IMG/VR virus record: IMGVR_UViG_3300030451_000383 | Span: 23,071-47,788 of that record | Reading direction: 5' to 3' (one strand) | Source: a virus | Length of the DNA stretch: 24,718 nt | Part shown: piece by piece, positions 13,149 through 19,112 of the stretch | Numbering within the stretch: the stretch's first letter is position 1 | Layout: each line of letters starts with the position of its first letter | The notes under the pieces: model-generated | The model's input: only the letters and a program-made list of their open reading frames with translations | What the model was told of the DNA's origin: nothing | The model's database searches: none | Translations under genes and position numbers: made by a program

Positions 13149-13457
13149 ATGAGAAATTTTATTAAAATAAAACTTATTGAATTACTTGGACTAAAAAATT
13201 TATATGTTGAAGTTCAAGAATTAAGAGGAATGATTGAAGAAGTAGACTACAAAGCTGATGAAATAAAAGATGATTTACAGAATGTAGAATACAGATGTGA
13301 TGAAGTTGAAGCAGAAGCAGAAAGACTGTGCGATAATATTGATGATGAAATGCATAATAAATTTGAACAAGCCTATTCTGAATTACAAGACCAAATTGAG
13401 ACTTTCAACAATATGGTTGAGGGATATACTATAACTGTAAAATTAAATAAGGAGTAA
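13149..13457 (+). CDS. Coiled-coil protein (102 aa)
   Basis: 102 residues. After a short apolar start (MRNFIKIKLIELLGLKNLYV), residues about 20-90 form one long acidic heptad-type helix, for example VDYKADEIKDDLQNVEYRCD and DDEMHNKFEQAYSELQDQIE. GGAG lies about 9 bases upstream, just after the structured leader. It is probably an oligomeric helical protein; function unknown. Confidence 0.75.
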   Translation: MRNFIKIKLIELLGLKNLYVEVQELRGMIEEVDYKADEIKDDLQNVEYRCDEVEAEAERLCDNIDDEMHNKFEQAYSELQDQIETFNNMVEGYTITVKLNKE

Positions 13458-13460
13458 AAC

Positions 13461-13670
13461 ATGGCAGATATAAGTTTTCATGGAGTGACTAAAATAGAAG
13501 TTCTTAAAAGAAAAGATTTGGATAACTTTTCAACTAGAGATATTATTATTCACAATGAGGAATATAATGTTGAATTAAGGCGATATGTACCTACTAAAAC
13601 ATGTATAGAGTTGTTTCTTGATAACAAAGAAGCAAGTAAATTAGTTTATAATAAAAGTAAGTGGAGATAA
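13461..13670 (+). CDS. Hypothetical protein (69 aa)
   Basis: 69 residues, starting MADISFHGVTKIEVLKRKDL, with alternating charged and apolar residues suggesting a small beta-rich fold. It starts three bases after the preceding stop with a GGAG site. No cysteine pattern or membrane segment, and no family recognised. Confidence 0.7.
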   Translation: MADISFHGVTKIEVLKRKDLDNFSTRDIIIHNEEYNVELRRYVPTKTCIELFLDNKEASKLVYNKSKWR

Positions 13671-13672
13671 TT

Positions 13673-13858
13673 ATGATAAAAGTATTTAGAGATAGTGAAA
13701 GTTCTAACAAGTTTTTCTATCACTTTAATCTATTTGGATTGAAGTTTAGAATTGCTACTAACACTAGAGGTTTTAATAAGTATGGAACTTATAAAACTAA
13801 TAGAGGTAGAGTAGTAAACTTCGGTAGAAAATATATGTGCTTTATTCCTATGTTTTGA
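13673..13858 (+). CDS. Hypothetical basic protein (61 aa)
   Basis: 61 residues, basic and aromatic, with FYHFNLFGLKFRIATNTRGF and VVNFGRKYMCFIPMF at the end. The frame is open from a GTG at 13661, but GGAG at 13663-13666 sets the ATG at 13673 as the start, two bases after the previous stop. Unknown function. Confidence 0.7.
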   Translation: MIKVFRDSESSNKFFYHFNLFGLKFRIATNTRGFNKYGTYKTNRGRVVNFGRKYMCFIPMF

Positions 13859-13976
13859 AGTGCATAGTCATCAGCAATCAGGAGTATGACTTTAAAGAAG
13901 CTAGAGCTGATAGTAGTTGGCAGACCTGCTTAAAAAACTGCCATTATATTAACAGCTATACATACAGGAGATTATT
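13859..13976 (+). promoter_or_regulatory. Structured intergenic leader with long hairpin
   Basis: No gene in these 118 bases. AGTCAT/ATGACT pair at 13866-13891. A longer imperfect hairpin spans 13905-13957: AGCTG pairs with CAGCT at the base and TGGCAG with CTGCCA near the loop, with partial pairing between. It ends close to the ribosome site (AGGAG) of the 144-residue gene. It may be an RNA processing or translation-control element; no promoter is seen here. Confidence 0.5.
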
Positions 13977-14411
13977 ATGGCAAAACCAATGAGAATATGT
14001 GACCAAGATTTAATTATAAATAAGGTCGTGAAAAGTGTAGAAGATGTAAGAAGAGAAGCTTATGAGAAAGATATTAAATCTCAACCAGAGTGGAAACAGT
14101 TTCTTGCTGAAACTACAAAACATCAAAAAGAATTTGACAGAATTGAAAAGCTTAAAAGTGAATTAAATTCTGCAAGAGATAGCCTTGAAGAAAGAATTAA
14201 AAAGTTTAATAAACAACAAGGTTTTACAGGGTATAACGAGGGTATATGCTATGAAAACTATCACAGAGGTAGACCTAGTATACATATAAATACTACTAGT
14301 TTAGATTGGGAAATTCGACAAGAAATTACTGAAGAAGTAAGATTTTCAGGTATGTCTGGAGATTTTGATGCTAGACAAATGGTTGAAGATTTAGTAGCAA
14401 AGTTTAGTTAA
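13977..14411 (+). CDS. Hypothetical protein (144 aa)
   Basis: 144 residues. The first half is charged and helical (for example KEFDRIEKLKSELNSARDSL), probably coiled coil. The second half, from KKFNKQQGFTGYNEGICYEN to MVEDLVAKFS, looks like a small folded domain. AGGAG lies 8 bases before the ATG. It is the last gene before the strongest promoter of the arm. No family recognised. Confidence 0.75.
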   Translation: MAKPMRICDQDLIINKVVKSVEDVRREAYEKDIKSQPEWKQFLAETTKHQKEFDRIEKLKSELNSARDSLEERIKKFNKQQGFTGYNEGICYENYHRGRPSIHINTTSLDWEIRQEITEEVRFSGMSGDFDARQMVEDLVAKFS

Positions 14412-14419
14412 ACTTTGAC

Positions 14420-14459
14420 TTGACAACGCCCTGCTGTTCGGTTATAATGGCAGGGCAAT
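14420..14459 (+). promoter_or_regulatory. Perfect sigma-70 promoter with GGGCAAT element and inverted repeat
   Basis: TTGACA (14420-14425), a 17-base spacer and TATAAT (14443-14448), all twelve bases matching. GGGCAAT follows at 14453-14459, 33 bases from the -35 start. GCCCTG (14428-14433) and CAGGGC (14451-14456) are inverted copies on either side of the -10 box and could be a repressor site or a strand-opening hairpin. It drives the 92-residue gene and probably several after it. Confidence 0.9.
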
Positions 14460-14481
14460 TCACAACAACAAGGAGATATAA

Positions 14482-14760
14482 ATGACACACAATGACTTAA
14501 AAAAAGGTATGAGAGTTCAGCTAACACCTATACCTACTCTTTCAAGCCAACCTAGATTGGCTACTATCATGGATAACATGAAAGGTATAACTAGAATGGT
14601 TAAAATAGAAGATAAAAATGGATATTTACCAGATATGGGTAGTGTATATGTTAGTGAAATAGAATATGTTTTGTTTCCAGATGATATGCCAGAAAAACTA
14701 GAAGTATCAAAAGCACATCAAAAGAAATTAGATTTATTAACACAAATACATTGGGGGTAA
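14482..14760 (+). CDS. Conserved-looking phage protein (92 aa)
   Basis: 92 residues starting MTHNDLKKGMRVQLTPIPTL, with RLATIMDNMKGITRMVKIED and MGSVYVSEIEYVLFPDD. The Lys-Gly-Met-Arg-Val start and short strands look like a small barrel, and I recall similar small proteins in marine phages, function unknown. AAGGAG is 6-7 bases before the ATG. It is the first gene after the perfect promoter, so strong early expression is expected. Confidence 0.75.
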   Translation: MTHNDLKKGMRVQLTPIPTLSSQPRLATIMDNMKGITRMVKIEDKNGYLPDMGSVYVSEIEYVLFPDDMPEKLEVSKAHQKKLDLLTQIHWG

Positions 14761-14762
14761 AC

Positions 14763-14996
14763 ATGATAGATATACATAGAGAAGTTGTAGAAATATTTGA
14801 TGATAAAATAGAAAATATTACTAAATATAATGGTCAAATATTTGAACTTACAGGGTCAAAAGAAAATAATATTGGTGGATATTATGGAGGTGGACATGGA
14901 GATATTATTAAATATCTTGAAGAAAATAAATTAGATACAGAACAATTACAAGATGTATTATTAGCTCTTGTAAGAGGTTTAAGGGGGCATGTATGA
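14763..14996 (+). CDS. Hypothetical protein (77 aa)
   Basis: 77 residues starting MIDIHREVVEIFDDKIENIT, with a Gly-rich middle (NNIGGYYGGGHGDIIKY) and a helical end. The ATG lies two bases after the preceding stop, with a G-rich ribosome site (GGGGG) overlapping the end of the previous gene. It ends in an ATGA overlap with the next gene. Unknown function. Confidence 0.65.
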   Translation: MIDIHREVVEIFDDKIENITKYNGQIFELTGSKENNIGGYYGGGHGDIIKYLEENKLDTEQLQDVLLALVRGLRGHV

Positions 14997-15190
14997 CATA
15001 TTGGGTAGATGAATTTCATAAACAAACTATGGATAAAGCTAAAAAAGATTTAGAAATACTATACAAAGCAAAGAGTATTATTATAAATAGAATAAATTAT
15101 AATGATGAAAAGTGTGCTTTTTTAGAACTACAATGCAGTAGTGATAAACTTAACAAGTGCATAGAAATAATAGAAGATGAATTACATTAG
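14993..15190 (+). CDS. Hypothetical helical protein (65 aa)
   Basis: 65 residues, charged, probably two helices (FHKQTMDKAKKDLEILYKAK and CSSDKLNKCIEIIEDELH). It starts in an ATGA overlap with the previous gene, so it is probably coupled to it. No motif recognised. GP88-like follows eight bases later. Confidence 0.65.
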   Translation: MTYWVDEFHKQTMDKAKKDLEILYKAKSIIINRINYNDEKCAFLELQCSSDKLNKCIEIIEDELH

Positions 15191-15198
15191 GAGATACT

Positions 15199-15906
15199 AT
15201 GGCTTATAAATTATTAACATTAAATAATCCAAAGATATTAAAAGGTAAAGATGTAGATGATACATACATCAGTTGTGTTATGCATTTCAGACCTATCAAT
15301 ACCAAGATATGTCCATTTCAAGATATAGCTTCTTGTAAAACTGCATGTCTAAATACTGCAGGGCGTGGTGGTATCATCAAAAAAGGAGAAACTACCAATA
15401 GAATACAAGAAGCTAGACAGCGTAGAACTGATATGTTTCTTAATGATTATGAAAACTTTATGGAACTATTGCATACAGAGATTACAAAGTTTTGTAATTA
15501 TTGTTATAAGAAAGACAAAAAACCTGCTGTAAGATTGAATGGCACAAGTGATATACAATGGGAACACAAACTATACAAAGATAAAAATATATTTGAACAC
15601 TTCCCAGATGTGCAATTCTATGACTATACCAAGATACCTACAAGAAAAGTATCACAATACAAAAACTATCATTTGACATGGTCATACTCTGAAGCTAATC
15701 CAAAATATACAGCATGGTATGATAAGATAGCATATAATATTGCAGTAGTATTCAACGGAGCTTTCCCTATATATTTCAAGGGTAGAGAAGTAATCAATGG
15801 CGATGAAAGTGATTTAAGATTTTTAGATAAACAAAATGTTATTGTTGGTCTAAAAGCAAAGGGCAAGGCACGACATGATATGTCAGGCTTTGTCATACAC
15901 ATTTAA
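15199..15906 (+). CDS. GP88-like cysteine-rich phage protein
   Basis: 235 residues. CPFQDIASCKTACLNTAGRG (C38, C46, C50) followed by Gly, together with CNYC at 99-102 and VRLNGTSDIQWE at 111-122, match the pattern I recall for phage 'gene product 88' proteins (Pfam GP88). Function in that family is unknown. The clustered cysteines (also C26) could bind zinc or an Fe-S cluster; this is inference. The strand-helix rhythm and FPDVQFYDYTK suit a barrel-like fold. The ribosome site is GGAG, 7 bases upstream. A structured 180-base gap follows the gene. Confidence 0.75.
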   Translation: MAYKLLTLNNPKILKGKDVDDTYISCVMHFRPINTKICPFQDIASCKTACLNTAGRGGIIKKGETTNRIQEARQRRTDMFLNDYENFMELLHTEITKFCNYCYKKDKKPAVRLNGTSDIQWEHKLYKDKNIFEHFPDVQFYDYTKIPTRKVSQYKNYHLTWSYSEANPKYTAWYDKIAYNIAVVFNGAFPIYFKGREVINGDESDLRFLDKQNVIVGLKAKGKARHDMSGFVIHI

Positions 15907-16084
15907 TGTGTTTACAAGGGCAGAAATACACGAAGAAACAAACTTTAAATAAGTTTCCTAGTGTGAGTAGTCTGAAAGGGATAGCAATATCTGATTAGTG
16001 CAAAGGGTCTGACACTTTGTTAATGAGTAGCTCTCAAACTATGTGGCTACCTGTCCTTTTAAGCATTTTATATAAGGAGATATT
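15907..16084 (+). promoter_or_regulatory. Multi-branched structured leader
   Basis: No gene in this 178-base gap. AAGGGCAG (15916-15923) and CTGTCCTT (16051-16058) can close the whole segment with eight pairs, one of them G-U. Inside are AAACTT/AAGTTT at 15940-15956 within ACAC/GTGT (15928-15964), GATA-GCAA-TATC with a GNRA-type loop at 15980-15991, CAAAG/CTTTG at 16001-16019, and GTAGC/GCTAC at 16027-16050, which stacks directly on the closing stem. This looks like an RNA junction fold. AAGGAG and the next ATG follow outside it. No known riboswitch recognised. Confidence 0.55.
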
Positions 16085-16246
16085 ATGAATGAACAAATAA
16101 AAACATTACTAGAAGATATTAAAAATACACTTGAACACATTGTAGCAAGTGAAGAATGGGAAACTTTAAAAGAAAGGTCTAGTGCTGATGTATTAGCTGA
16201 GCAAATAGATTGGGTATTAGAAAGAAATATTAAAGACAAATTTTAA
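16085..16246 (+). CDS. Hypothetical small protein (53 aa)
   Basis: 53 residues, acidic and helical, starting MNEQIKTLLEDIKNTLEHIV and ending DWVLERNIKDKF. AAGGAG lies 7 bases before the ATG, after the structured leader, which supports real expression. No family recognised. Confidence 0.65.
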   Translation: MNEQIKTLLEDIKNTLEHIVASEEWETLKERSSADVLAEQIDWVLERNIKDKF

Positions 16247-16258
16247 TAAGGAGATAAT

Positions 16259-16432
16259 ATGAAGTGGTGGCAAAAACAACAACCAAACAGCAAGGATTTA
16301 CCATTAAAAATGTATGTGAATGGCGAGTATCATGCTACATTTAACGATATACTTACACTTGATTTTGTTAAATCAGAATTTGAAAGTGCAGGATATACTA
16401 TAGAACTAAAAGGAGATAACAATGAAACTTAA
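16259..16432 (+). CDS. Hypothetical small protein (57 aa)
   Basis: 57 residues starting MKWWQKQQPNSKDLPLKMYV, with VNGEYHATFNDILTLDFVKS, probably a short strand-turn-helix unit. AAGGAG lies about 7 bases before the ATG. It overlaps the next gene by 11 bases, and its final codons contain that gene's ribosome site (AAAGGAG). Confidence 0.6.
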   Translation: MKWWQKQQPNSKDLPLKMYVNGEYHATFNDILTLDFVKSEFESAGYTIELKGDNNET

Positions 16433-16625
16433 ACAAGTAATAGAAATACAAAAAGTATTAGGCAAAACAATACCTGTTGACATGGCAGAGAAATGGGTGT
16501 ATCATAGTGAAAGTCGTGGGGAATGGGTAGACATCATGGAACTAGATGTAATCCATGCGATTAGAATATTAAGAAAACATATTGTAGATATTGAACAAGC
16601 AGAAATGGAGGAACATAATGGATAG
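16422..16625 (+). CDS. Hypothetical protein (67 aa)
   Basis: 67 residues starting MKLKQVIEIQKVLGKTIPVD, helical, with WVYHSESRGEWVDIMELDVI and a Glu-rich end. AAAGGAG lies 7 bases before the ATG. It overlaps both neighbours by about 8-11 bases. Unknown function. Confidence 0.65.
   Translation: MKLKQVIEIQKVLGKTIPVDMAEKWVYHSESRGEWVDIMELDVIHAIRILRKHIVDIEQAEMEEHNG
16477..16505 (+). promoter_or_regulatory. Candidate internal sigma-70 promoter
   Basis: TTGACA (16477-16482), a 17-base spacer and TATCAT (16500-16505), eleven of twelve matches, inside the 67-residue gene. It could feed the following small genes. It lacks the GGGCAAT element and lies in coding sequence, so it may be chance. Confidence 0.35.
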
Positions 16626-16839
16626 ATATAGAGTAGAATTATCATTAAATGTTTGGTCTGATACTGACAAAGGAGCAGTAAAAGTTGCACAAGATATTTG
16701 TGATAAACAAAAAGAAAAGTTTGATAATAGATGTGAGATTATCAAAGTATGTAGTAGTCCCTTTGGTAGAGTAGAGGGAGAAGATATTGTTGCTAAAGTT
16801 TATAGACAGGAGGTATTCAATGAGCAACCAACACAATAG
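16618..16839 (+). CDS. Hypothetical protein (73 aa)
   Basis: 73 residues starting MDRYRVELSLNVWSDTDKGA, with KVAQDICDKQKEKFDNRCEI, a strand-helix-strand pattern. The frame is open upstream of the ATG, but GGAGG just before 16618 fixes the start. It overlaps the previous gene by 8 bases and the next by 20. Unknown function. Confidence 0.65.
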   Translation: MDRYRVELSLNVWSDTDKGAVKVAQDICDKQKEKFDNRCEIIKVCSSPFGRVEGEDIVAKVYRQEVFNEQPTQ

Positions 16840-17011
16840 AAAAGAATTTGAAAAGATAATGCAGGAAGTAGAACAGCTAGACCAAGAGGGTATGCTTGAG
16901 GCAGATATACAAACTGTATCTCAAGTCTATGGATTGCATGAAGATGATGATAGAGATGATATATTATTCTTTATTGCAGAAAGTTTATACGAACATGGGG
17001 TGGTAGAATGA
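16820..17011 (+). CDS. Hypothetical acidic protein (63 aa)
   Basis: 63 residues, acidic and helical, starting MSNQHNRKEFEKIMQEVEQL, with HEDDDRDDILFFIAESLYEH. AGGAGG lies about 7 bases before the ATG at 16820, which rules out the longer frame upstream. It ends in an ATGA overlap with the next gene. Unknown function. Confidence 0.65.
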   Translation: MSNQHNRKEFEKIMQEVEQLDQEGMLEADIQTVSQVYGLHEDDDRDDILFFIAESLYEHGVVE

Positions 17012-17202
17012 CACAATATAAAGATAAAGTTGAAGCACAAAGAAAAAAACTAGAACAAGAAAAATTAGATAACTCAATTACATCTATAGATTGCAGGTAT
17101 GAAAATGGTAAATGGACAAAGATGATTACTTGTTATGGTAATGGTAAACAAGTCACAGAATATAACGATAAAAGAAAAAAGGATAAGATAGAATGGCGAT
17201 AA
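17008..17202 (+). CDS. Hypothetical basic protein (64 aa)
   Basis: 64 residues: a basic helix (KDKVEAQRKKLEQEKLDNSI) followed by strands (DCRYENGKWTKMITCYGNGK). It starts in an ATGA overlap with the preceding gene and overlaps the next by 10 bases. No motif recognised. Confidence 0.65.
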   Translation: MTQYKDKVEAQRKKLEQEKLDNSITSIDCRYENGKWTKMITCYGNGKQVTEYNDKRKKDKIEWR

Positions 17203-17351
17203 GAAAAAAAGTAATACAAAGTATTGACCATGTTAAAAAGGTCACATCACAAGGTACAGGTGGGCGTAGTAGAAAGATTAAAATATCTACAGCTCACATG
17301 AATAAAAATAAAAGAAGAAGTTATAAAGCATATAGAGGGCAAGGAAGATGA
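17193..17351 (+). CDS. Small basic protein (52 aa) with KNKRRSYKAYRGQGR tail
   Basis: 52 residues, about 35 percent Lys and Arg. The end, STAHMNKNKRRSYKAYRGQG followed by Arg, is a pattern I recall in small proteins of marine phages. The charge and Gly-rich loop (TSQGTGGRSRK) suggest RNA or DNA binding. It overlaps both neighbours by a few bases (ATGA with the next). Function unknown. Confidence 0.7.
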   Translation: MAIRKKVIQSIDHVKKVTSQGTGGRSRKIKISTAHMNKNKRRSYKAYRGQGR

Positions 17352-17518
17352 GAGTATTAATTAAATCATACGGAGATGTGAGAATTTTTTATGATAAAAT
17401 TTTTTGTTATAAAAGATATCATGTTTTATGGGAGGGCGAAAATAAACTTGAAACCTATTCAGGTTTATGGTATAATGAAAAACAAGTAATTAAATTAGTG
17501 GAGGATAGATTGCTATGA
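17348..17518 (+). CDS. Hypothetical small protein (56 aa)
   Basis: 56 residues starting MRVLIKSYGDVRIFYDKIFC, aromatic and basic, with SGLWYNEKQVIKLVEDRLL at the end. It is linked to both neighbours by ATGA overlaps, so it is part of a coupled chain. A TTGAAA/TATAAT pair within it is discussed under rejected items. Unknown function. Confidence 0.6.
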   Translation: MRVLIKSYGDVRIFYDKIFCYKRYHVLWEGENKLETYSGLWYNEKQVIKLVEDRLL

Positions 17519-18006
17519 ATATATTTTATTTTTATGATAGTCCAGTAGAAAGTGCGATAGCACAACCTGATAAGATGTTAGTAAAAATGCCATTGGAAAC
17601 AGCACAAATGTTATGCACAGCACATAGAGAAATAGATGGCGATGAGTATGCTGATAAGGTAGGACTATACAAAAGAGCTTATTGGAATCATCCATGTACT
17701 ATATGGGCAAGAGAATCTAAATTAAATTATCTTTGGTTGTATACACACTTCCTAGCTTTAGGTAGCGAGTATAAATTTAGATATGGTAGAGAACATGCAA
17801 GTATAACTAAATTAAAAGAACCTTTAAGAAAGATACCAAACATTACTAAAAAGAGTATGACACCACCTGCACAAGCTATGCCTGATGAGTACAAAAATGA
17901 TGACCCTATCAAAGCATACAGAGATTATTGTACCCATGAAAAACACTACGCTAAATGGGAAAAGGGTAGAGCTAAACCTGATTGGTGGACATTGGAGGTC
18001 GCATGA
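17515..18006 (+). CDS. Conserved phage protein of unknown function (163 aa)
   Basis: 163 residues. KMLVKMPLETAQMLCTAHRE, GLYKRAYWNHPCTIWARES, YTHFLALGSEYKFRYG and QAMPDEYKNDDPIKAYRDYC make a distinctive series of blocks that I recall from a family widespread in phages of several hosts, with no established function. The spacing of His, Cys, Arg and Trp in WNHPCTIWARES looks like an active or binding site, but no reaction can be named. GGAGG lies upstream. It precedes the replication genes, so a DNA-related role is plausible. Confidence 0.8.
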   Translation: MNIFYFYDSPVESAIAQPDKMLVKMPLETAQMLCTAHREIDGDEYADKVGLYKRAYWNHPCTIWARESKLNYLWLYTHFLALGSEYKFRYGREHASITKLKEPLRKIPNITKKSMTPPAQAMPDEYKNDDPIKAYRDYCTHEKHYAKWEKGRAKPDWWTLEVA

Positions 18007-18227
18007 AAGCTACACTAACACGAAAAGAATATAAAGAGTTTAATACTTATGTTGATTTTTTAAATGCAAAACATGGTATAAGTATACCCCATACTGTTGA
18101 AAAGATTGGGGATAAGTTTCTAGTAGAAATGCTAGAGGATATTGATGTAAATAAATTAGATAATTTACTTGACATTGATGTTGATTTGTTGTATAATGCA
18201 ACACAAACAAACGCCAAAAGGAGGTAA
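18003..18227 (+). CDS. Hypothetical protein (74 aa)
   Basis: 74 residues starting MKATLTRKEYKEFNTYVDFL, acidic towards the end (EDIDVNKLDNLLDIDVDLLY). The ATG at 18003 overlaps the previous stop (ATGA) and has GGAGG upstream. Its last third contains a perfect promoter for the SSB-like gene. Unknown function. Confidence 0.65.
   Translation: MKATLTRKEYKEFNTYVDFLNAKHGISIPHTVEKIGDKFLVEMLEDIDVNKLDNLLDIDVDLLYNATQTNAKRR
18169..18197 (+). promoter_or_regulatory. Perfect sigma-70 promoter before the SSB-like gene
   Basis: TTGACA (18169-18174), a 17-base spacer and TATAAT (18192-18197), all twelve bases matching, ending about 30 bases before the SSB-like start. It lies in the end of the 74-residue gene and lacks the GGGCAAT element of the early promoters. 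It would raise SSB and the replication genes. Confidence 0.7.
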
Positions 18228-18229
18228 TT

Positions 18230-18682
18230 ATGGCAGTAATAGAAGGAAAAGCTTACTGGGCTTCAGTAACTACACCAAACACTACTTTTGAACCTGTGTA
18301 TACAGTAGATTTAGTTGTGAATGATGAGGTTGCAAATGATTTTGAGGCTCGTGGCTTTAGAGTAAAAGACTTATCCATAAAGGATGAGCAAGGAGCTTCA
18401 ACAGGTGTTGGAAGAGCCTTAACTATTAAACGAAAAGTAAATGGTCCGAATGGCATGGTCAGAAACGCACCTAAACTTTTCGATAAAAATAAAAATCTCA
18501 TGGATGAAGTAGTTGGGAATGGTTCAACTGTTAAAGTCCAATATAATGAGTGGGAAACTGAAAACAAATTTGGAACATTTAAAGGTTTGGATTTCCAAGC
18601 TATGCAAGTGTTAGATTTAGTTCCTTTAAAATCTCAAGATGGCTCAGAGCTAGACCCTTATGGGGATGGCGAGGAGTTTTAA
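18230..18682 (+). CDS. Single-stranded DNA-binding protein, T7 gp2.5-like
   Basis: 150 residues. GKAYWASVTTPNTTFEPVYT at the start, VGRALTIKRKVNGPNG in the middle, and GSTVKVQYNEWETENKFGTF suit an OB fold. The tail DPYGDGEEF is acidic and ends in Phe, like T7 gp2.5, whose tail binds polymerase and helicase; this is family knowledge. It would coat single strands during replication and recombination. GGAGG precedes the ATG and a perfect promoter lies just upstream. The call rests on position, size, strand pattern and tail. Confidence 0.75.
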   Translation: MAVIEGKAYWASVTTPNTTFEPVYTVDLVVNDEVANDFEARGFRVKDLSIKDEQGASTGVGRALTIKRKVNGPNGMVRNAPKLFDKNKNLMDEVVGNGSTVKVQYNEWETENKFGTFKGLDFQAMQVLDLVPLKSQDGSELDPYGDGEEF

Positions 18683-18683
18683 T

Positions 18684-18938
18684 ATGATTGTAAATATTAA
18701 CAACGAAAATGGAACAACTACATATGATGTTTCAAAAGTTAATGCTGAAAATCTTAGAACTCAAGCTACTGTATTAATAAATAAAGTAGGCACGATTGAG
18801 GTTATATTAGAAGCTTTAAACTTTACCAGTTCTACACACAGGGCAAATCTAGAAGCCCTCTTACAAGATTGTCCTGAATCTTTGGTAGAGAATAAAGAAG
18901 AAGAAGTCACAGAAGAAACAACAGATTCTGAAGACTAA
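18684..18938 (+). CDS. Hypothetical acidic protein (84 aa)
   Basis: 84 residues starting MIVNINNENGTTTYDVSKVN, helical in the middle (ATVLINKVGTIEVILEALNF) with a very acidic end (EEEVTEETTDSED). GAGGAG at the end of the SSB gene lies 7 bases before the ATG at 18684, which I prefer over an in-frame ATG at 18660. Possibly an SSB partner; function unknown. Confidence 0.65.
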   Translation: MIVNINNENGTTTYDVSKVNAENLRTQATVLINKVGTIEVILEALNFTSSTHRANLEALLQDCPESLVENKEEEVTEETTDSED

Positions 18939-19112
18939 TTCGTATCTCCAAGTGAGAGGTGTGCAGAAAAGTGGATAGCACTTAAAGTATAAATCCAGTT
19001 TGATGAGGAACTGATGTTTGTAATTTACAATAGAGAATATATGCTCTGTAAGTTAGACTAGGAGAAATCATATGAACAACGCCTCTCCATTTTAATTCAA
19101 TGAGGGTAAATT
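18939..19112 (+). promoter_or_regulatory. Structured leader before the primase-helicase gene
   Basis: No long gene in 174 bases. Hairpins are AAGTG/CACTT at 18969-18983, CAGTT/AACTG at 18996-19013, and a long one at 19021-19055 where TAATTTAC pairs with GTAAGTTA and AGAG with CTCT. GGAGA (19061-19065) and TCTCC (19084-19088) can pair and would hide the ribosome site of the short leader frame at 19072. It may tune translation of the replication genes. Confidence 0.5.
19072..19095 (+). CDS. Possible 7-aa leader peptide
   Basis: ATG at 19072 with GGAG 7 bases upstream encodes MNNASPF and stops 17 bases before the primase-helicase ATG. Translation of it would open the GGAGA/TCTCC hairpin. It could be a regulatory upstream frame or simply chance. 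Confidence 0.3.
   Translation: MNNASPF

Noticed and set aside
13886-13933. 15-codon frame in the 13859-13976 gap
   Set aside because: The GGAG is only one base from the ATG, too close for initiation, and the frame lies over the long hairpin.
15669-15902. Minus-strand frame of 77 codons under the GP88-like gene
   Set aside because: Complete antisense shadow of a gene with recognisable motifs and a ribosome site; no minus-strand signals.
17448-17476. TTGAAA-17-TATAAT inside the 56-residue gene
   Set aside because: One base off consensus in AT-rich coding sequence within a chain of ATGA-coupled genes; not enough to call without transcript data.
18253-18567. Minus-strand frame of 104 codons opposite the SSB-like gene
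   Set aside because: Shadow of the SSB-like coding frame with no ribosome site or promoter.
19001-19016. TGATGAG...CTGATG resembling a hammerhead ribozyme core
   Set aside because: The required GAAA segment and three-stem layout are missing; the bases form the loop and arm of a simple hairpin.
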